DNA of 64,000 nt from Alternaria dauci (lineage: Eukaryota > Ascomycota > Dothideomycetes > Pleosporales > Pleosporaceae), in assembly GCF_042100115.1 (NCBI RefSeq), contig NC_091272.1, forward strand, positions 6,510,001-6,574,000, read 5' to 3'. This document shows, piece after piece, positions 10,806 to 22,261 of the stretch (positions are counted from its first letter, which is position 1; each line of letters starts with the position of its first letter). The notes beneath the pieces are model-generated. The model made no database searches. It saw only the letters and a program-made list of their open reading frames with translations, and was not told the origin of the DNA. Both the position numbers and the translations under genes were made by a program.

Positions 10806-13566
10806 ATGGATGAAATCGCGCTGCTGGACGAGGCTATGCTAGCCTGGTTTCCTCCGTCCGGTACAGTCGAGCTCTCCACGCGGTCGACTTTCACGGAAAC
10901 CGATCTGAGAGGCATCTCTCACTTGCTGCACCAGAGCGGCAAGCCTTCGTGGAGTCGCATACCACGCATATATACCACACTTCGGCTTATCAACGAGCTA
11001 GACGTCATCGATGCGTTTCTAGACCGCGGAATCACCGATCTGTCACTACCCTTTAACCAGAGAACATTGCCAGGATTACTTAAGGACCAGTCATCCCGAG
11101 TCCGGTTTCTCGACGTTCAGTCTAGGGTTCTCACAAAAGCGCTCGACCTAGAGAAGGAGAAGAGCAAGCATCGCCATTTCTCCAATCCAGATGATCTTCC
11201 GTTCAAAAAGGTCGCGGAGCTTGGGAAAGGAGGCTATGGCTTTGTCGACAAGGTTCTCAGTACCGTCAGCTACCGAGAATATGCTCGTAAGCTCATTCCC
11301 AGGGGTCGCACGTTCCGTCAAGACCGAGATTTACTACGCGATTTCGAGAATGAGCTACAAGTGCTTAAGAAGTTATCACACCGGCACATTGTGAGATTGA
11401 TAGGGAGCTATACAGATCCACAGTAAGGTGCGACAGTTCGTTCTCCATGGATTACAGTTAACACGTACCAGTTATGTTGGTGTCCTCATGGAACCTGTCG
11501 CCGATTGCAACCTTAAAGTTCTACTGAGCGCCCACCCTTTGTCGCCGGATACCCGTTCGCTTGTTCGAACATTCTACGGATGTCTTGCTTCTGCTGTTCG
11601 CTACCTTCACGAGAACAAGCTAAGACACAAAGATATTAAACCCGAGGTGGGCAGTAGATCGCAGAACCTTGAGTTCGGCTGCTAATCTGGCAATCAGAAT
11701 GTGCTAGTGAAATCTCACGAAGTATACCTTACCGACTTCGGCACCACTTTAGACTGGTCGGATACAGGTCATGATACTACGACTGGGCTTGCATCGAAAT
11801 CTACGCTACGATATGCTGCCCCGGAAGTCGCCACCAACCGGCCCCGAAATGCATCCGCAGATATCTGGTCTCTCGGATGTGTCTTTCTTGAGATTTGGAC
11901 GGAGCTTTGCCACCACTCAATACCAGAGCTCAACTCATTTATGAACGACCACGGCACAAAATCAGGCTTATACTACGCCAACACTTCTGCCGTAACAGAA
12001 TGGTGCGACATGTTGTCGACCGGAAATGACGATGACGCTCGCATACCATGCCAATGGATCAGATCAATGTTAGAAGCCGAGCCTTCGACGCGTTGTAGTA
12101 TCCAATCACTTACAGATGATATTCAAACTCTGAATTTTGGATCCGATGTGACAAACAGCTTTTTGGGGCTTTGTTGTAGTGGAGGATACATTGTCACCGA
12201 AAGCGTTGTTTCCTCCAATTATCAAGAAAGTATCATGAATCTTAACAAACGGGATGCAGCCTCAGGCGCATGTCCCTCGACCGATACCCTCTTGTCATCA
12301 AAAGAAGTCTTGAAAGACGATGTTACGAGCTCTGGTCTAACAGTCGGACGATTGGATAGAGAATCACCAATACCACGATCTGAACTTACAGTTCGGAAGA
12401 GACGCACTCGATTGTCTGGTGCTCAGTTATGTCGGAAGCTGAGTGAAACTACTCATGAGAATGTCGAAACCGCACGCTATGCAGACTGTTTACCAGAAGT
12501 TGACGACCAATACTCAAGATTTGAAGCAAAACATGGTGTACACGAAGCCCAATCAGCACGAAATACACCTATTCTGCATGCCATCGAGGTATCATCGCTG
12601 ACTCTGGATGACCCGCCGGACTTCCTTAATGAAAAGGCACATGGGAGCGATGACTTGAATGTTGATGTAGCGACTCAGCAAGAATACACTCATGCCTCAG
12701 ATGGAGCGAGCGAAGTGGATCACAGTAATCACGCCAAACCGTTAAGGACTCTACAGTCATGGCGGCAAGAACGCATGAGGAATACCAGAAATCAGCTACC
12801 GGTGTTACATCTTCCAATTGGCGATAACAAAAATACGGTAAACGAGGTTTTGCGTCAATGGCTGGACAACTTTGACCCCCATACATATCGCGATATCATG
12901 ACGATCAAAATGTCATCTGCACCGCGCAGCACGATCCCTATGTACGAATTGGGTCAGATGCGGATACCTGGGCGCTCCTGTCTTCTAACAATGGTGGTTC
13001 AAGCTTACGATGGAAGCGATACTTGGAGAAGAATGCATACACGTAGTCCAGACCTCACTCTACACAGAGTTGCCAGTAACGTCGTGAGAAATATCTGGCA
13101 TATGATGGACGACCTTTCCGTCCCTTGGGTTGAGTGGGAAGGTGGCATTGTCTACTTCTACCCCAAAGACATCCTACCAATCTATGATGACAGCGATACT
13201 ATGGAGACACAGAGTCACCGATCATTCGAAACCCTGAATCTGATGCGCTACCAAGTCTTGCAATGGTGGTACAATTGCTTAACAGCGCCTCAACACACCT
13301 GGCGCGAGAAGCTGAAAGAAATCAAAACTTACAAGATTGAATTAGAAGTTCCAACGTCGCATTGTTACGTGTTTCGGCTTCCCAGGTTGTGCGACCAGCA
13401 TCAAATATCTCCAGACGACCCTGAAAAGCTTCCAAACACCCAACGACATGTCAGCGCGGCCCTAGCTTATGTGTTTACGTTAAGCCCTATACTTTGGTCG
13501 CCATTCAAGGTATACAAGCGTGCTACGGTGAGCTTCTCCAGTCACTATCCGAGTTTGAGTAGTTAA
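10806..13566 (+). CDS. Serine/threonine protein kinase with long C-terminal extension
   Basis: Three exons (10806-11422, 11472-11646, 11698-13566) give 886 residues. The kinase domain runs from about residue 130 to 370: glycine loop LGKGGYGFV near 135, ARK lysine near 161, catalytic loop RHKDIKPEN near 259, DFG near 278, and APE near 305. The catalytic loop has HKD in place of the usual HRD, and the ATP and metal residues are kept, so it is probably active. The N-terminal 130 residues and the C-terminal 500 have no domain I know. The tail opens with a serine/threonine-rich linker and ends with a compact segment. The substrate is unknown. Confidence 0.85.
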
Positions 13567-13731
13567 TGGAGAGCAATGCGAAATTCTCAGATGCATGCGT
13601 ACTACATACGCGCAATGGCCTTTGAGGTGTTACATGCCCATTGGAAGTGAATACAAGCATTGGTAGATGCTTCCGAATGAATAAAACCCTTCGAATCTGA
13701 TCATGCATATATGTGACGCAATAAGCCCTAT

Positions 13732-14618
13732 CTAGTTGATGACAATAGAGTAAGCAGTCGTAGTCAACTTCGCATTACTTCCAGTAAACACTTCTGTCCC
13801 AGCCTGTACAGTCTGCAAGTACAAGCTATTCGTAAAACCGTTACTCGCATAGTTGGCCACCAAATACTTGAAGAACAGATTCTGCATCGCAAAAGTCAGC
13901 CTCTCCAACAAACTCCACTGAATCAACGCGGACGACTTACCAAGTCAGCACTGAAGTTCGTCGCGGCACCTCCACGAGCAACGAAGCTGTATACTTTGAC
14001 GGAGCCATTCAGACCGTACGCGAGATCGAAAATTGTGCCACCGATAGTTACGGTGGCGATAGGTGTGAAGGGGTATCCATTCGAAGACAAGGGTGATACA
14101 CCACCGAATACGCCAAGCCAGACCATGACTTCGAAGAGATTAGTGCCACTGACTGATGCACCGAGGAAGGTGTCGTACGCGACTACGAGAAGTTACATCT
14201 GCATTAGCTTGTATTCGCGCAAACGAAGCTAGAAAGAGTGCGCGAAGAGCATACCGTTGACCCGCAGATCTGTTCCAGTATAGCTCCACTTCCATGTCGT
14301 CGGAATACTCGTATAAGTACTGAGCTGCTTCTTTGTGAACGCCGTCTCAACGTTTGTGTAGCTTTTCACCTGATTCGGCGTGCCAGACCATGACCATGTT
14401 GTGGAGTAGGCTAGGGTAGTACCAGTCAGGGTATCAATTTGCGAACACTGGGACCCGGTTCCACTGGACCATCCCCAACCATTGGTGTAAAGCGTGTATG
14501 GGCCGGAGGTTTGGGATTGGTATTGACCGCATTGAGCGGTAGCGCGAAGAAGGAGCTCGACAGGTACGGCGAACGCGGTTGAAGAGAGAAAGAGAACGGT
14601 AAAGGTGGAGAAAAGCAT
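13732..14618 (-). CDS. Secreted endo-beta-1,4-glucanase / xyloglucanase, GH12
   Basis: Exons 14618-14255, 14182-13941 and 13881-13732 give 251 residues, the usual GH12 length. A signal peptide (about residues 1-17, ending AFA) precedes the hallmark QTSGPYTLYTNGWGWSSG. The nucleophile is probably Glu139 in FEVMVW, and the acid/base is Glu232 in VQAGTEVFTG; both are present. The enzyme would cut cellulose or xyloglucan outside the cell. The third-exon boundary was chosen to restore SADLNLFFKYL, a conserved GH12 reading; the earlier acceptor would insert foreign residues. Confidence 0.93.
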
Positions 14619-15518
14619 AGTGATAGTCGGAGTTTAGTGTTGATCCGTGTGAAGAGGATGAGCTGGATGGACGAGAGGCGGATAGTAACGCCTTATGTAC
14701 CCTTACAGACACTCTTACCATCCATTCCTAACAACATTGCCTCCACATCCCACAACCACTCATCCCGATTCGAACCAGATCGTCAAATTTGCATGCTCCG
14801 TTCGTCCTTCTCATGACTTCGTACTGGTCGTTCTCTCCGCGCGGACATCGTGGTCATCGCCGTATACACCGTAGCAGAGGTGGCAACGAATCGCATTCGC
14901 CAACCATGACCCAGCATCGCGAAGGTCCGCAAGCCACTGACACAGCAAATGCCCACCGGGTAGATATGCATTCCCGACAGGAACCTGTTCGAAGTCAATG
15001 TAAGCCACACCTGCTGCACGACATCAGCCGGCCCAATGATTTGCCTTGAGGGCCCACCAATGTAGCTCGCATTCTGCATGCGCGGAACAAACCACGATGG
15101 AAGGATCGAGAACGCGTTGTGGCGTCGATGAATGACCCGGGAACGGGTACGAGGCCGGCCCGGAGGACCAATAGATGGCTTGTGTGTAAACGTCGGGGAG
15201 GATGTGTGCATTGGTGGCGTGAATTTCGTGGTCAATGTGAAAAACGGATGAAGGTATGGGAGGAGTGATGCTAAAACGGGAGTAGTTGGTGGAGTATGAG
15301 TCTTGAGGGAGCCGAGAATAAATCTAGCTCAAAATCTCATTTGCGTGTATTTGTTGTAGAGGTCGATCTATCCCATATATCCGCGAGACTTACTATTCCA
15401 GCACGGAAGCTAGCAACGCCTCACAAGCTGTGTTTGCTCGACAACCATGCTAGCTACCATGTAGCGTCCGATCAGCGCATACACGCATCGCAATGATCGA
15501 TACCTTTACACCCATCTC
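14619..15518. other. Intergenic between GH12 and astacin genes
   Basis: Open frames on the minus strand (about 15235-14783) are cysteine-containing but need several frame changes to read as a protein. I cannot support a gene; a decayed one is possible. Confidence 0.4.
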
Positions 15519-16742
15519 TCAGGACTCCACATGCCAAGGATAGTTCCTCTTGACCCACATGATATCCATCTGGCTCGGCTTAGTCGCACGATTCAACAGT
15601 GTAGTCCCCTGTTCATGATCGTTCCAATCCATATACTGTTGAACAGGACAGTCTTCGCCATCGTTGTTACAGTCTGGCTTCGCGTACCCACTCATGCTAG
15701 GATAGTGCATGATGCTCTCCAGATCGTACCCGGAATCTGCTTTGATAGGCCAACCGGGCTCGACCATGTTCTTGATGAAGGAAGCGCAGGTGCACTGGTA
15801 TTTCAGAGCGCGATACATGGATGAACAGAGGCCATCTTCGGTGACGCGATCGCCTTCTTTGTGGCGGGCGCGGGCCCAGCACTGTGTTGGTGATGTTAGT
15901 ATGTGAGAAACATCTGTTTACATGCGGGTGCTACTTGCGTCTTCCCAGTCGACGAGTTGCTTGTACTGGATTTTGACATAAGTGTCGCGGTCCACGCGGT
16001 TGTGTTCATGCGCCTGGCCTGGTGGCTGTCAGCTTTGCTGTTCGGATCTTCGCTGGGGACATCATACCTAGTGCGTGGCCAAGCTCGTGCAGGACACCAC
16101 CGAGCGTGAAGCCATCAGAAAGCCTAACAAGATTCTGCCAGGGCTTGCCGTTCCGCGTCAGTCCAACGGAACCGCCCCAGCCACCGCCATCCATGAATTC
16201 GATCGCCACTGTGTCGTAGGGTATACCTGCGTTCCAGCCATCGCGATACTTCTTCACAGGCGCACAGTACATTGGATTTCCCTGGCTATCTAAGCGCTCT
16301 TGGAAGCTGATAGCGTGGCCGGAGTCTGCACCTGCGGTACCGCCAAGATACCTAGAGAGAGGCGTTAGACAGTTATCGCACTCCGCATAAACTAGGCTTT
16401 CACGCACTCGATCCATTTATCCATACCGCTCTCGGTGATATGGCGAATATTTCTGCGATCCCACTCCTGTGTGAAGCAGTACGGAATGACGACTTTGTTC
16501 TCCGAATTGCGCGGCCAAGGTATCGGTCCAGGTTTAGCATCCCAGGCGTCGGTGGCGCCCTGACCATTCTGACCGGAGGTCTTCTCGAGCTCTTCGAAGT
16601 ACTCTGCCCAATTGGTCGCTTTGGTACCATTATCGTAAACGGGAGAAGGAGTGCCGCAGAAAGGGCCGTAATTCAGAGCAGGGTCATTGATAGCGACTGC
16701 GACCGCAAGAGCTGCGAGTTGTAGGAAGAAGAAGATAATCAT
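15519..16742 (-). CDS. Secreted astacin-like zinc metalloprotease
   Basis: Four exons (16742-16408, 16351-16068, 16018-15939, 15881-15519) give 353 residues. A signal peptide covers about residues 1-17. The spliced product reads HELGHALGQAHEHNR (200-214), a perfect astacin zinc site HExxHxxGxxHExxR, with a Met-turn SIMHY at 289-293. The motif crosses an intron and appears only after splicing, which supports the model. Intron 3 (15938-15882) has the donor GCAAGT, so it is a GC-AG intron; no GT donor in the right phase exists, and reading through meets a TAA. The protein is likely an extracellular endopeptidase, secreted like the GH12 next to it. Confidence 0.9.
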
Positions 16743-19700
16743 TTTCGTCGATGTTGAACTCAAAGTGAGCAGAGGTTGACTGACTGGTAACGCAGCTAGG
16801 AAGAGAGTCGATAGTGCCGTGGACTGGCCAAGGTGGAAAGGCTATGGAAATTGGTGGTACGTGCGGGTGAGCGCACCTGGACTCGTGAGAGTGAGCGTGA
16901 TGGTGAAATTGCGCAATCACCTAGCTATAAACGGAGAGGAAAAGGCGAAAGCAGCCAGCAAGGACAACATAAACAGCGACCGCTCGACACTTCTTCCAGG
17001 CAAATCGTAGCAGTCTAAGAGTAAGAAAATAAGACCATCTCCCTCTTTCTCAATATGGGGGCAAAGTCCTATATCGAAAGCGCTCAACTGCTGTATCTTC
17101 CATCATCATCGAAATCTAAAGCATCACCTATCAAATCTGGAGCGAGATAAAGGTCCAGGCAGGTGATCGGTGACGCAAAAAACTGATCTCCAAAATGGAA
17201 GTTGATGCCTAGATCTTCGAAGTTCTATATGGACGTGTAGGTATACGGGTATCGAACACTGTTCGGACGCAAGACGATGTCCGAAATTATGGTTACCTAG
17301 CCCAAGACATGTGGTGTGAGTTGAGAATACTTCTGGCTGGTGAAGGGTACGTTCGAATTCGAATCGGAGATATCGCTCGGTGGAGGACAAGGTGGTGGGA
17401 CCCAAGCAGAGCTGGGCTACGAAGTGGGTTTGTGTAGGGATCGATTCTATACATGACGGCGGTAATTGTAGGAAGTGAGCACGGCCTCTTGACGAGATGC
17501 TAGACGGAGGCTAGAGTGTCTATTAGCTTGTGTGACAGCAATGGCAATGTTGAATCGTCTTACGTAAACAATCATCCGAACGTTTCCGTTCGATTGACGG
17601 GCTGTGATCTACTGTCAATGGTGTGATTGCTGAAGCTGGGTCAATTCTAAATGCGAGCCCTGGTTGGAGGGCAGCGATGCACCGCAGGACTGGATAGCGA
17701 ATACTAAAGCTGACAGAGCTAATAACTAATCTCAACGCCCTTGTTGTTGTTGGCGTATTCATCTGAAGTAGTTCACGCGCACTCTAGGACCCAAAGATCT
17801 CTAGGGATAAGAATGTGGTGACGTGTAGCCCAGCGCGATATATGTTCTTGGCGAAGTTTAACAGGCCGCACCACGATGCTGCATAAAGGCGGACGTATGG
17901 TATCATATGTAAACCGTATGCTATCGCTGCCCAACAACGGAGGCATGGCGAACGGTTGGCGCGTGAGAAAGCGGGCGGTATGGTCTGGGGAACGTTGGGG
18001 ATTGAGCAGTTGACGCGTCACTCCGCGTGGGTAACAAAGTTTGCCAAGCCGATGACTGCGCACGTGAGCGGACCGTCTGCCTCCCCCTTGCTCCGGCCCG
18101 CTGCGCTGGAGTTCCTAGCTTGTTCTTTCCACACCGCAACACGCAAACGAGACGTTATCGATCATTGCAGCTTGTGCTGCACTCGAAAGCGACAAAATTC
18201 TGGAGTTTCTTTATCTATTTTCGAGGGATCAGTCCGATGCCATGAAATCCCAATCACAGTCGATTGCTGTTCGGCCTTATTAAGCGAGAAGAGCATGATG
18301 ACGAGGGTGGCATTAAATGCAGTCATAGCAGCAGCGCGCTCAAGACATGTGAAAGTATACCACCGGAAGAACGTTTCATTCTGAATTCAACGTTCATCTT
18401 CTACGTCCTCGCTGCTTTCGAGACGGCAATTCTCACGTCCTCTGTCCGATGCGGACACTGATCTCACACCACCCAGCTTCAGTTTCCTTTATTATCCACA
18501 AGATCCAGACTCATCCTTTTGAGAAACCACTACCTCTCATGATGAGTAAGCGACAACCACAGAAATTGGACTTCATCAGGTTGTTCAGACGAGGACCATC
18601 AAACAGCGCAAGTTAGCATTTGTGCGAAGGCAGCGTGTCATGCCCATTGGCCCTTGAAACGACACGACAAAAAGAGGGAATCGCGCGTAGCGTTCATCAC
18701 ATGATAAAAAAATGCTCAATATTCTTTGGGAAGCCGGTCCGATGCCTGTCATCTCGAGTGTTCCTTGAAACAGCTCGGTATAAACGTAAAAGCTACCTGC
18801 CAAAGAAAGAAGGGAGCAGTTCCTTCCATGTTTCTGAACCGGTAGTCGATATTATTTTGTTACATCGCGGCTCGTCGGTGAAGGATAAGTCGATGTCAGA
18901 CAAAGAGAATACACACCGTTGTGCGCCTGGAACATCCCGAGGACGCCCGCGCCATGACTTGGATGGACACCAGGTACCCGCTGTTCTACAGGAAAACCCT
19001 TCTTCCAAAGACGCACCATCGCGAGTGTAGTTTGGGGCGTTCCGGACTGCACGTAGAATTGAGAAGCTTGTCGCGGCAGGACATCGTGGCGACCAGGAGA
19101 TGGTGGGGCAATAGTGATAGTGGCTGCTTCTCCAATACTACCGCGACCGCTCGCGACCCTGCAGAAACCGACCCTTCTTCCCATTAATGCCTCCACCAAC
19201 TAACCCAGAGGATGATCACTTCCCGCAAATTGGCCACTTCGACCGAGCCTGATGCGATGATCAGATTAGATTAGATGTCATCGTGACCATCGAATCCGAC
19301 TAGTGATGGCATTTGGCTGTTGTGAGGGGTAGTCGCGTCGCGCGTGGCTTACAGCTGTCCCAACACCCCACCTCTTTGGCTTTGCACCAACACTACCAAG
19401 AAATACATTGATCAATCGATTAGCTCACAGGTAGACAGGTAGCCACGATGAAGTTTCTGCCCACGCCCGTGGACAGCCTCGGGCTCCAGCACGACGTCGT
19501 TTCCGAGCCGGCGTTACGTGCAGCCAGCTAGAACGCGCCATGAACAGCGGGACATGCGCCTATGCAACACCACGGCGCGCACTTGCTCAGCGAGGATGCT
19601 CTTCCTGGCCGCTGGTGTGATTCTATGCATCAGGCGAGGCCATCATGCTGGACCGCACGGCAAAGAAGCTTCGGCGCACACTGCTCGATTCGACGAGCCG

Positions 19701-19802
19701 GGAGCTACGACCGCCACTGGCAATACGGGCCAAGGCCTTGGCCATGCAGAGTTGGGGCACGGCCAAGACAAGCCAGGCAACTGCTCAAGGCGAGATTGGA
19801 TC

Positions 19803-19811
19803 TTATCAGAT
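19803..19811 (-). promoter_or_regulatory. SreA-type GATA motif ATCTGATAA
   Basis: Exact match to ATCWGATAA on the minus strand, 291 bases upstream of the siderophore permease ATG. Confidence 0.65.
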
Positions 19812-19821
19812 CATCTAGCAC

Positions 19822-19830
19822 TTATCTGAT
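19822..19830 (-). promoter_or_regulatory. SreA-type GATA motif ATCAGATAA
   Basis: Second exact match, 19 bases from the first (same strand), in a repeated TTATCWGATCATCTAGC context. Paired GATA sites are typical of iron-repressed promoters. Confidence 0.65.
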
Positions 19831-20101
19831 CATCTAGCCCGCTACTAAGGCTGTCTGGGCATCCCAAGATACCTGGACGGTGGGAGATGATCCCAAGCCA
19901 CCGGGTGCCGGGTGGGATACACATGGCAAAATTTTCATAAGCTGTAACTGAGCTGACATTCCCTGTCCGGTTCTCGGAGAGTGGGCCGTGGAGATACTTA
20001 AGAATGACACGACTGCCTGTCGGTGTTGCGATCGTCACTCACCTGCGTCTCAATTTCATACCCTGCCTCACCCGGCATTTCCTCGGCATCCTTGTCTTGC
20101 C

Positions 20102-22012
20102 ATGTCGAACTTGACCGCGACCGATGCGGTGCGACCCGTAGAGGGCCATGGGCGCTCTTCCATGACTGTCGATGTCGAGAAGAATGGCGAGACGGGCGTC
20201 AATGCCCACGCCCACGAGGCCGGCAGCGATGGTGAAACAAAGTCCGTCGAGTCGGAAAACTTCCAGAACGGCATTCAGCGTGTACGCGCAATTACAGAGA
20301 TCTGGGACAAGAAGACGCTGATTACCATGTTCATCTTGTACGTCGCAACACCCAAGCTGAGATTGGTGGGATGCAAAAACTGACCTATCCGTGTAGCCTG
20401 TACCTTATCGATTTTGTCGCTTTCCTACAGAATGCCATGGATTCAGGACTGGGCGCCTTCGTCACTTCGGAATTCGGTTCACACGGTCTCCTGACTGTCA
20501 TGAACATCATGGCGACTGCACTGAGCGGTTGCATCCCTCTCGTCATCTCCAAGGTCATCGACGTGTTTGGTCGCGTTGAGGGCTTCTTTGTGATGCTCAT
20601 CTTCACTCTTGTCGGCATGGCTATGAAGGCCGCCTGCCTCAACGTACAAACATACTTTGCCGGTCACATTCTTTACTGGACGGGACACATTGGTGTTCTG
20701 TTCGTTTGCGACATCATGGCTGCCGATATCACCACGCTGAGGAACCGCATGATCATTTTCACTATCAACGGAACCCCTCGCATCGCAGCTACGTTTGCCG
20801 GATCCAGGATCGCTGACGACTTCTGGTATAGCCCCAACTGGCGCTGGGGATACGGTGCTTTTGTTATCATCTTCTGCGCGGTCTCTCTTCCGGCAATGAT
20901 CTTGATGATGATCATGTTCCGCAGGGCCAAGAAGGTTGGGTTGATCAAGAAGGTCAAGTCGGATCGCAATGTTTTCCAATCATTGTGGTTCTACTTTGTG
21001 CAGTTTGACAGTAAGTTACATACTGGCCCAATATGGCGTTGCACAACCGCTTACACATCGTCTAGTCTTCGGTATCATCCTCCTCATGTGCGCATGGTGT
21101 CTCTTCGTGCTGCCTTTCAGTCTCCAAGCCTACGCTCCCCAAGGCTGGAAGACCCCTTACATCATCGCCTGCATCGTCCTCGGTCTCGTTCTCTTCCCCG
21201 TCTTCTACATCTGGGAAGCCAAGTACGCGCCGTTCCAGTTCCTGCCCTGGCACTACCTCAAGAACCCCACGATTATCGGCTCTTGTCTGCTCTATGGCGC
21301 CATGTTCCTTTCCGTCTTCTGCTGGAACGGATACTTCTACTCCTACCTGATTGTCGTACACAGGCAAACCATCACAAACGCCCTATACATTCTCAACGCC
21401 TTCTCGCTCACTTCTTCCACATTCTCGCCATTCATCGCGTTGTGGATCCGTCGTTCCGGTAACTTCAAGTGGACGGCTGCCGTTGGTGTGCCAATCGTCC
21501 TGCTCGGTACCGCTCTGTTGATTCCGTTCCGAAACCCATCTACCAACCCTGGTGTCATTGCTTTGACACAAATCCTCGTTGGTCTCGGAACGGCCTTCTT
21601 CGTCACCTGCGGTCAACTCGCGGTCATGGTTCCCGTCACTCACCAGGAAATCGCCGCCGTCAACGCGGTCTGGGGTCTCTTTGGTAGCTTCGGTTCGTCC
21701 ATCGGATACGCCATCGCCGGTGCCATGTGGAACAACATTCTTCCCGAGCAATTGCTCATGCGTCTGCCCGAGTCCAGCAAGCCAGAGTACAGGACCATCT
21801 TTGGCAGCATCACAGTCCAGAGTTCGTTCCTCGATGGTACGCCGGAGCGCGATGCTGTTGTTGGTGCTTATGCCGATGTACAACGCAAGATGGTCATCAC
21901 GGGTGCTTGCTTTGTGCCGCTGTGCTTGGCTTGCATTTGGGTGTGGAAGAACACCAATGTCAAGAAGCTTGAGGAGGAGGAGGGCAAGCAGACCAAAGGT
22001 ACCGTCTTCTAG
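20102..22012 (+). CDS. Siderophore-iron transporter, MFS (MirB/ARN type)
   Basis: Exons 20102-20337, 20397-21010 and 21066-22012 join to 598 residues, the normal size of the 14-helix siderophore-iron permeases. A hydrophilic N-terminus of about 70 residues leads into ITEIWDKKTLITMF and LYLIDFVAFLQNAMDSG; SPNWRWGYGAF is the characteristic mid-protein motif. It imports ferric siderophores by proton symport, at the plasma membrane. Two SreA-type motifs sit 272-299 bases upstream, which fits iron repression. It lies 19 kb from the siderophore cluster and probably takes back its product, though the ligand (fusarinine/TAFC or coprogen type) is inferred. Confidence 0.93.
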
Positions 22013-22261
22013 ACGGTCACTTTCTTGGTTCTTATGAGATACTCGGTGCACCTGCTGCGAGCAGCTTCAGTCTAACTCCCTAAATAATCGTTCAAGATAC
22101 CCTCATCGCCAAGATGATGTAAAATAATACTATCGTTTCACACTTGCTACTTGGTCTTCACCCTGTGATTCTTCGCGCTTGTCACCTTGCAGAGGACACC
22201 GTTGCTGTTCCGTTTGATTTATCTCTAGCAGTCTAAGCGAAAAAGCTATCAATCCTCAAGC

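Larger units (their letters stand above)
16743..20101. other. Intergenic 3.4 kb, ends in permease promoter
   Basis: No gene is supported. Open frames between 17.1 and 19.8 kb have no family features. The last 300 bases carry two iron-type GATA motifs. Confidence 0.5.

Noticed and set aside
14783..15235. Minus-strand frame with cysteines between GH12 and astacin genes
   Set aside because: It reads as a protein only with several frame changes and has no recognisable family. A decayed gene is possible but cannot be supported.
17956..18384. Open frame of 142 codons in the 3.4 kb gap before the permease
   Set aside because: No family features, and the ATG context and composition are unremarkable.
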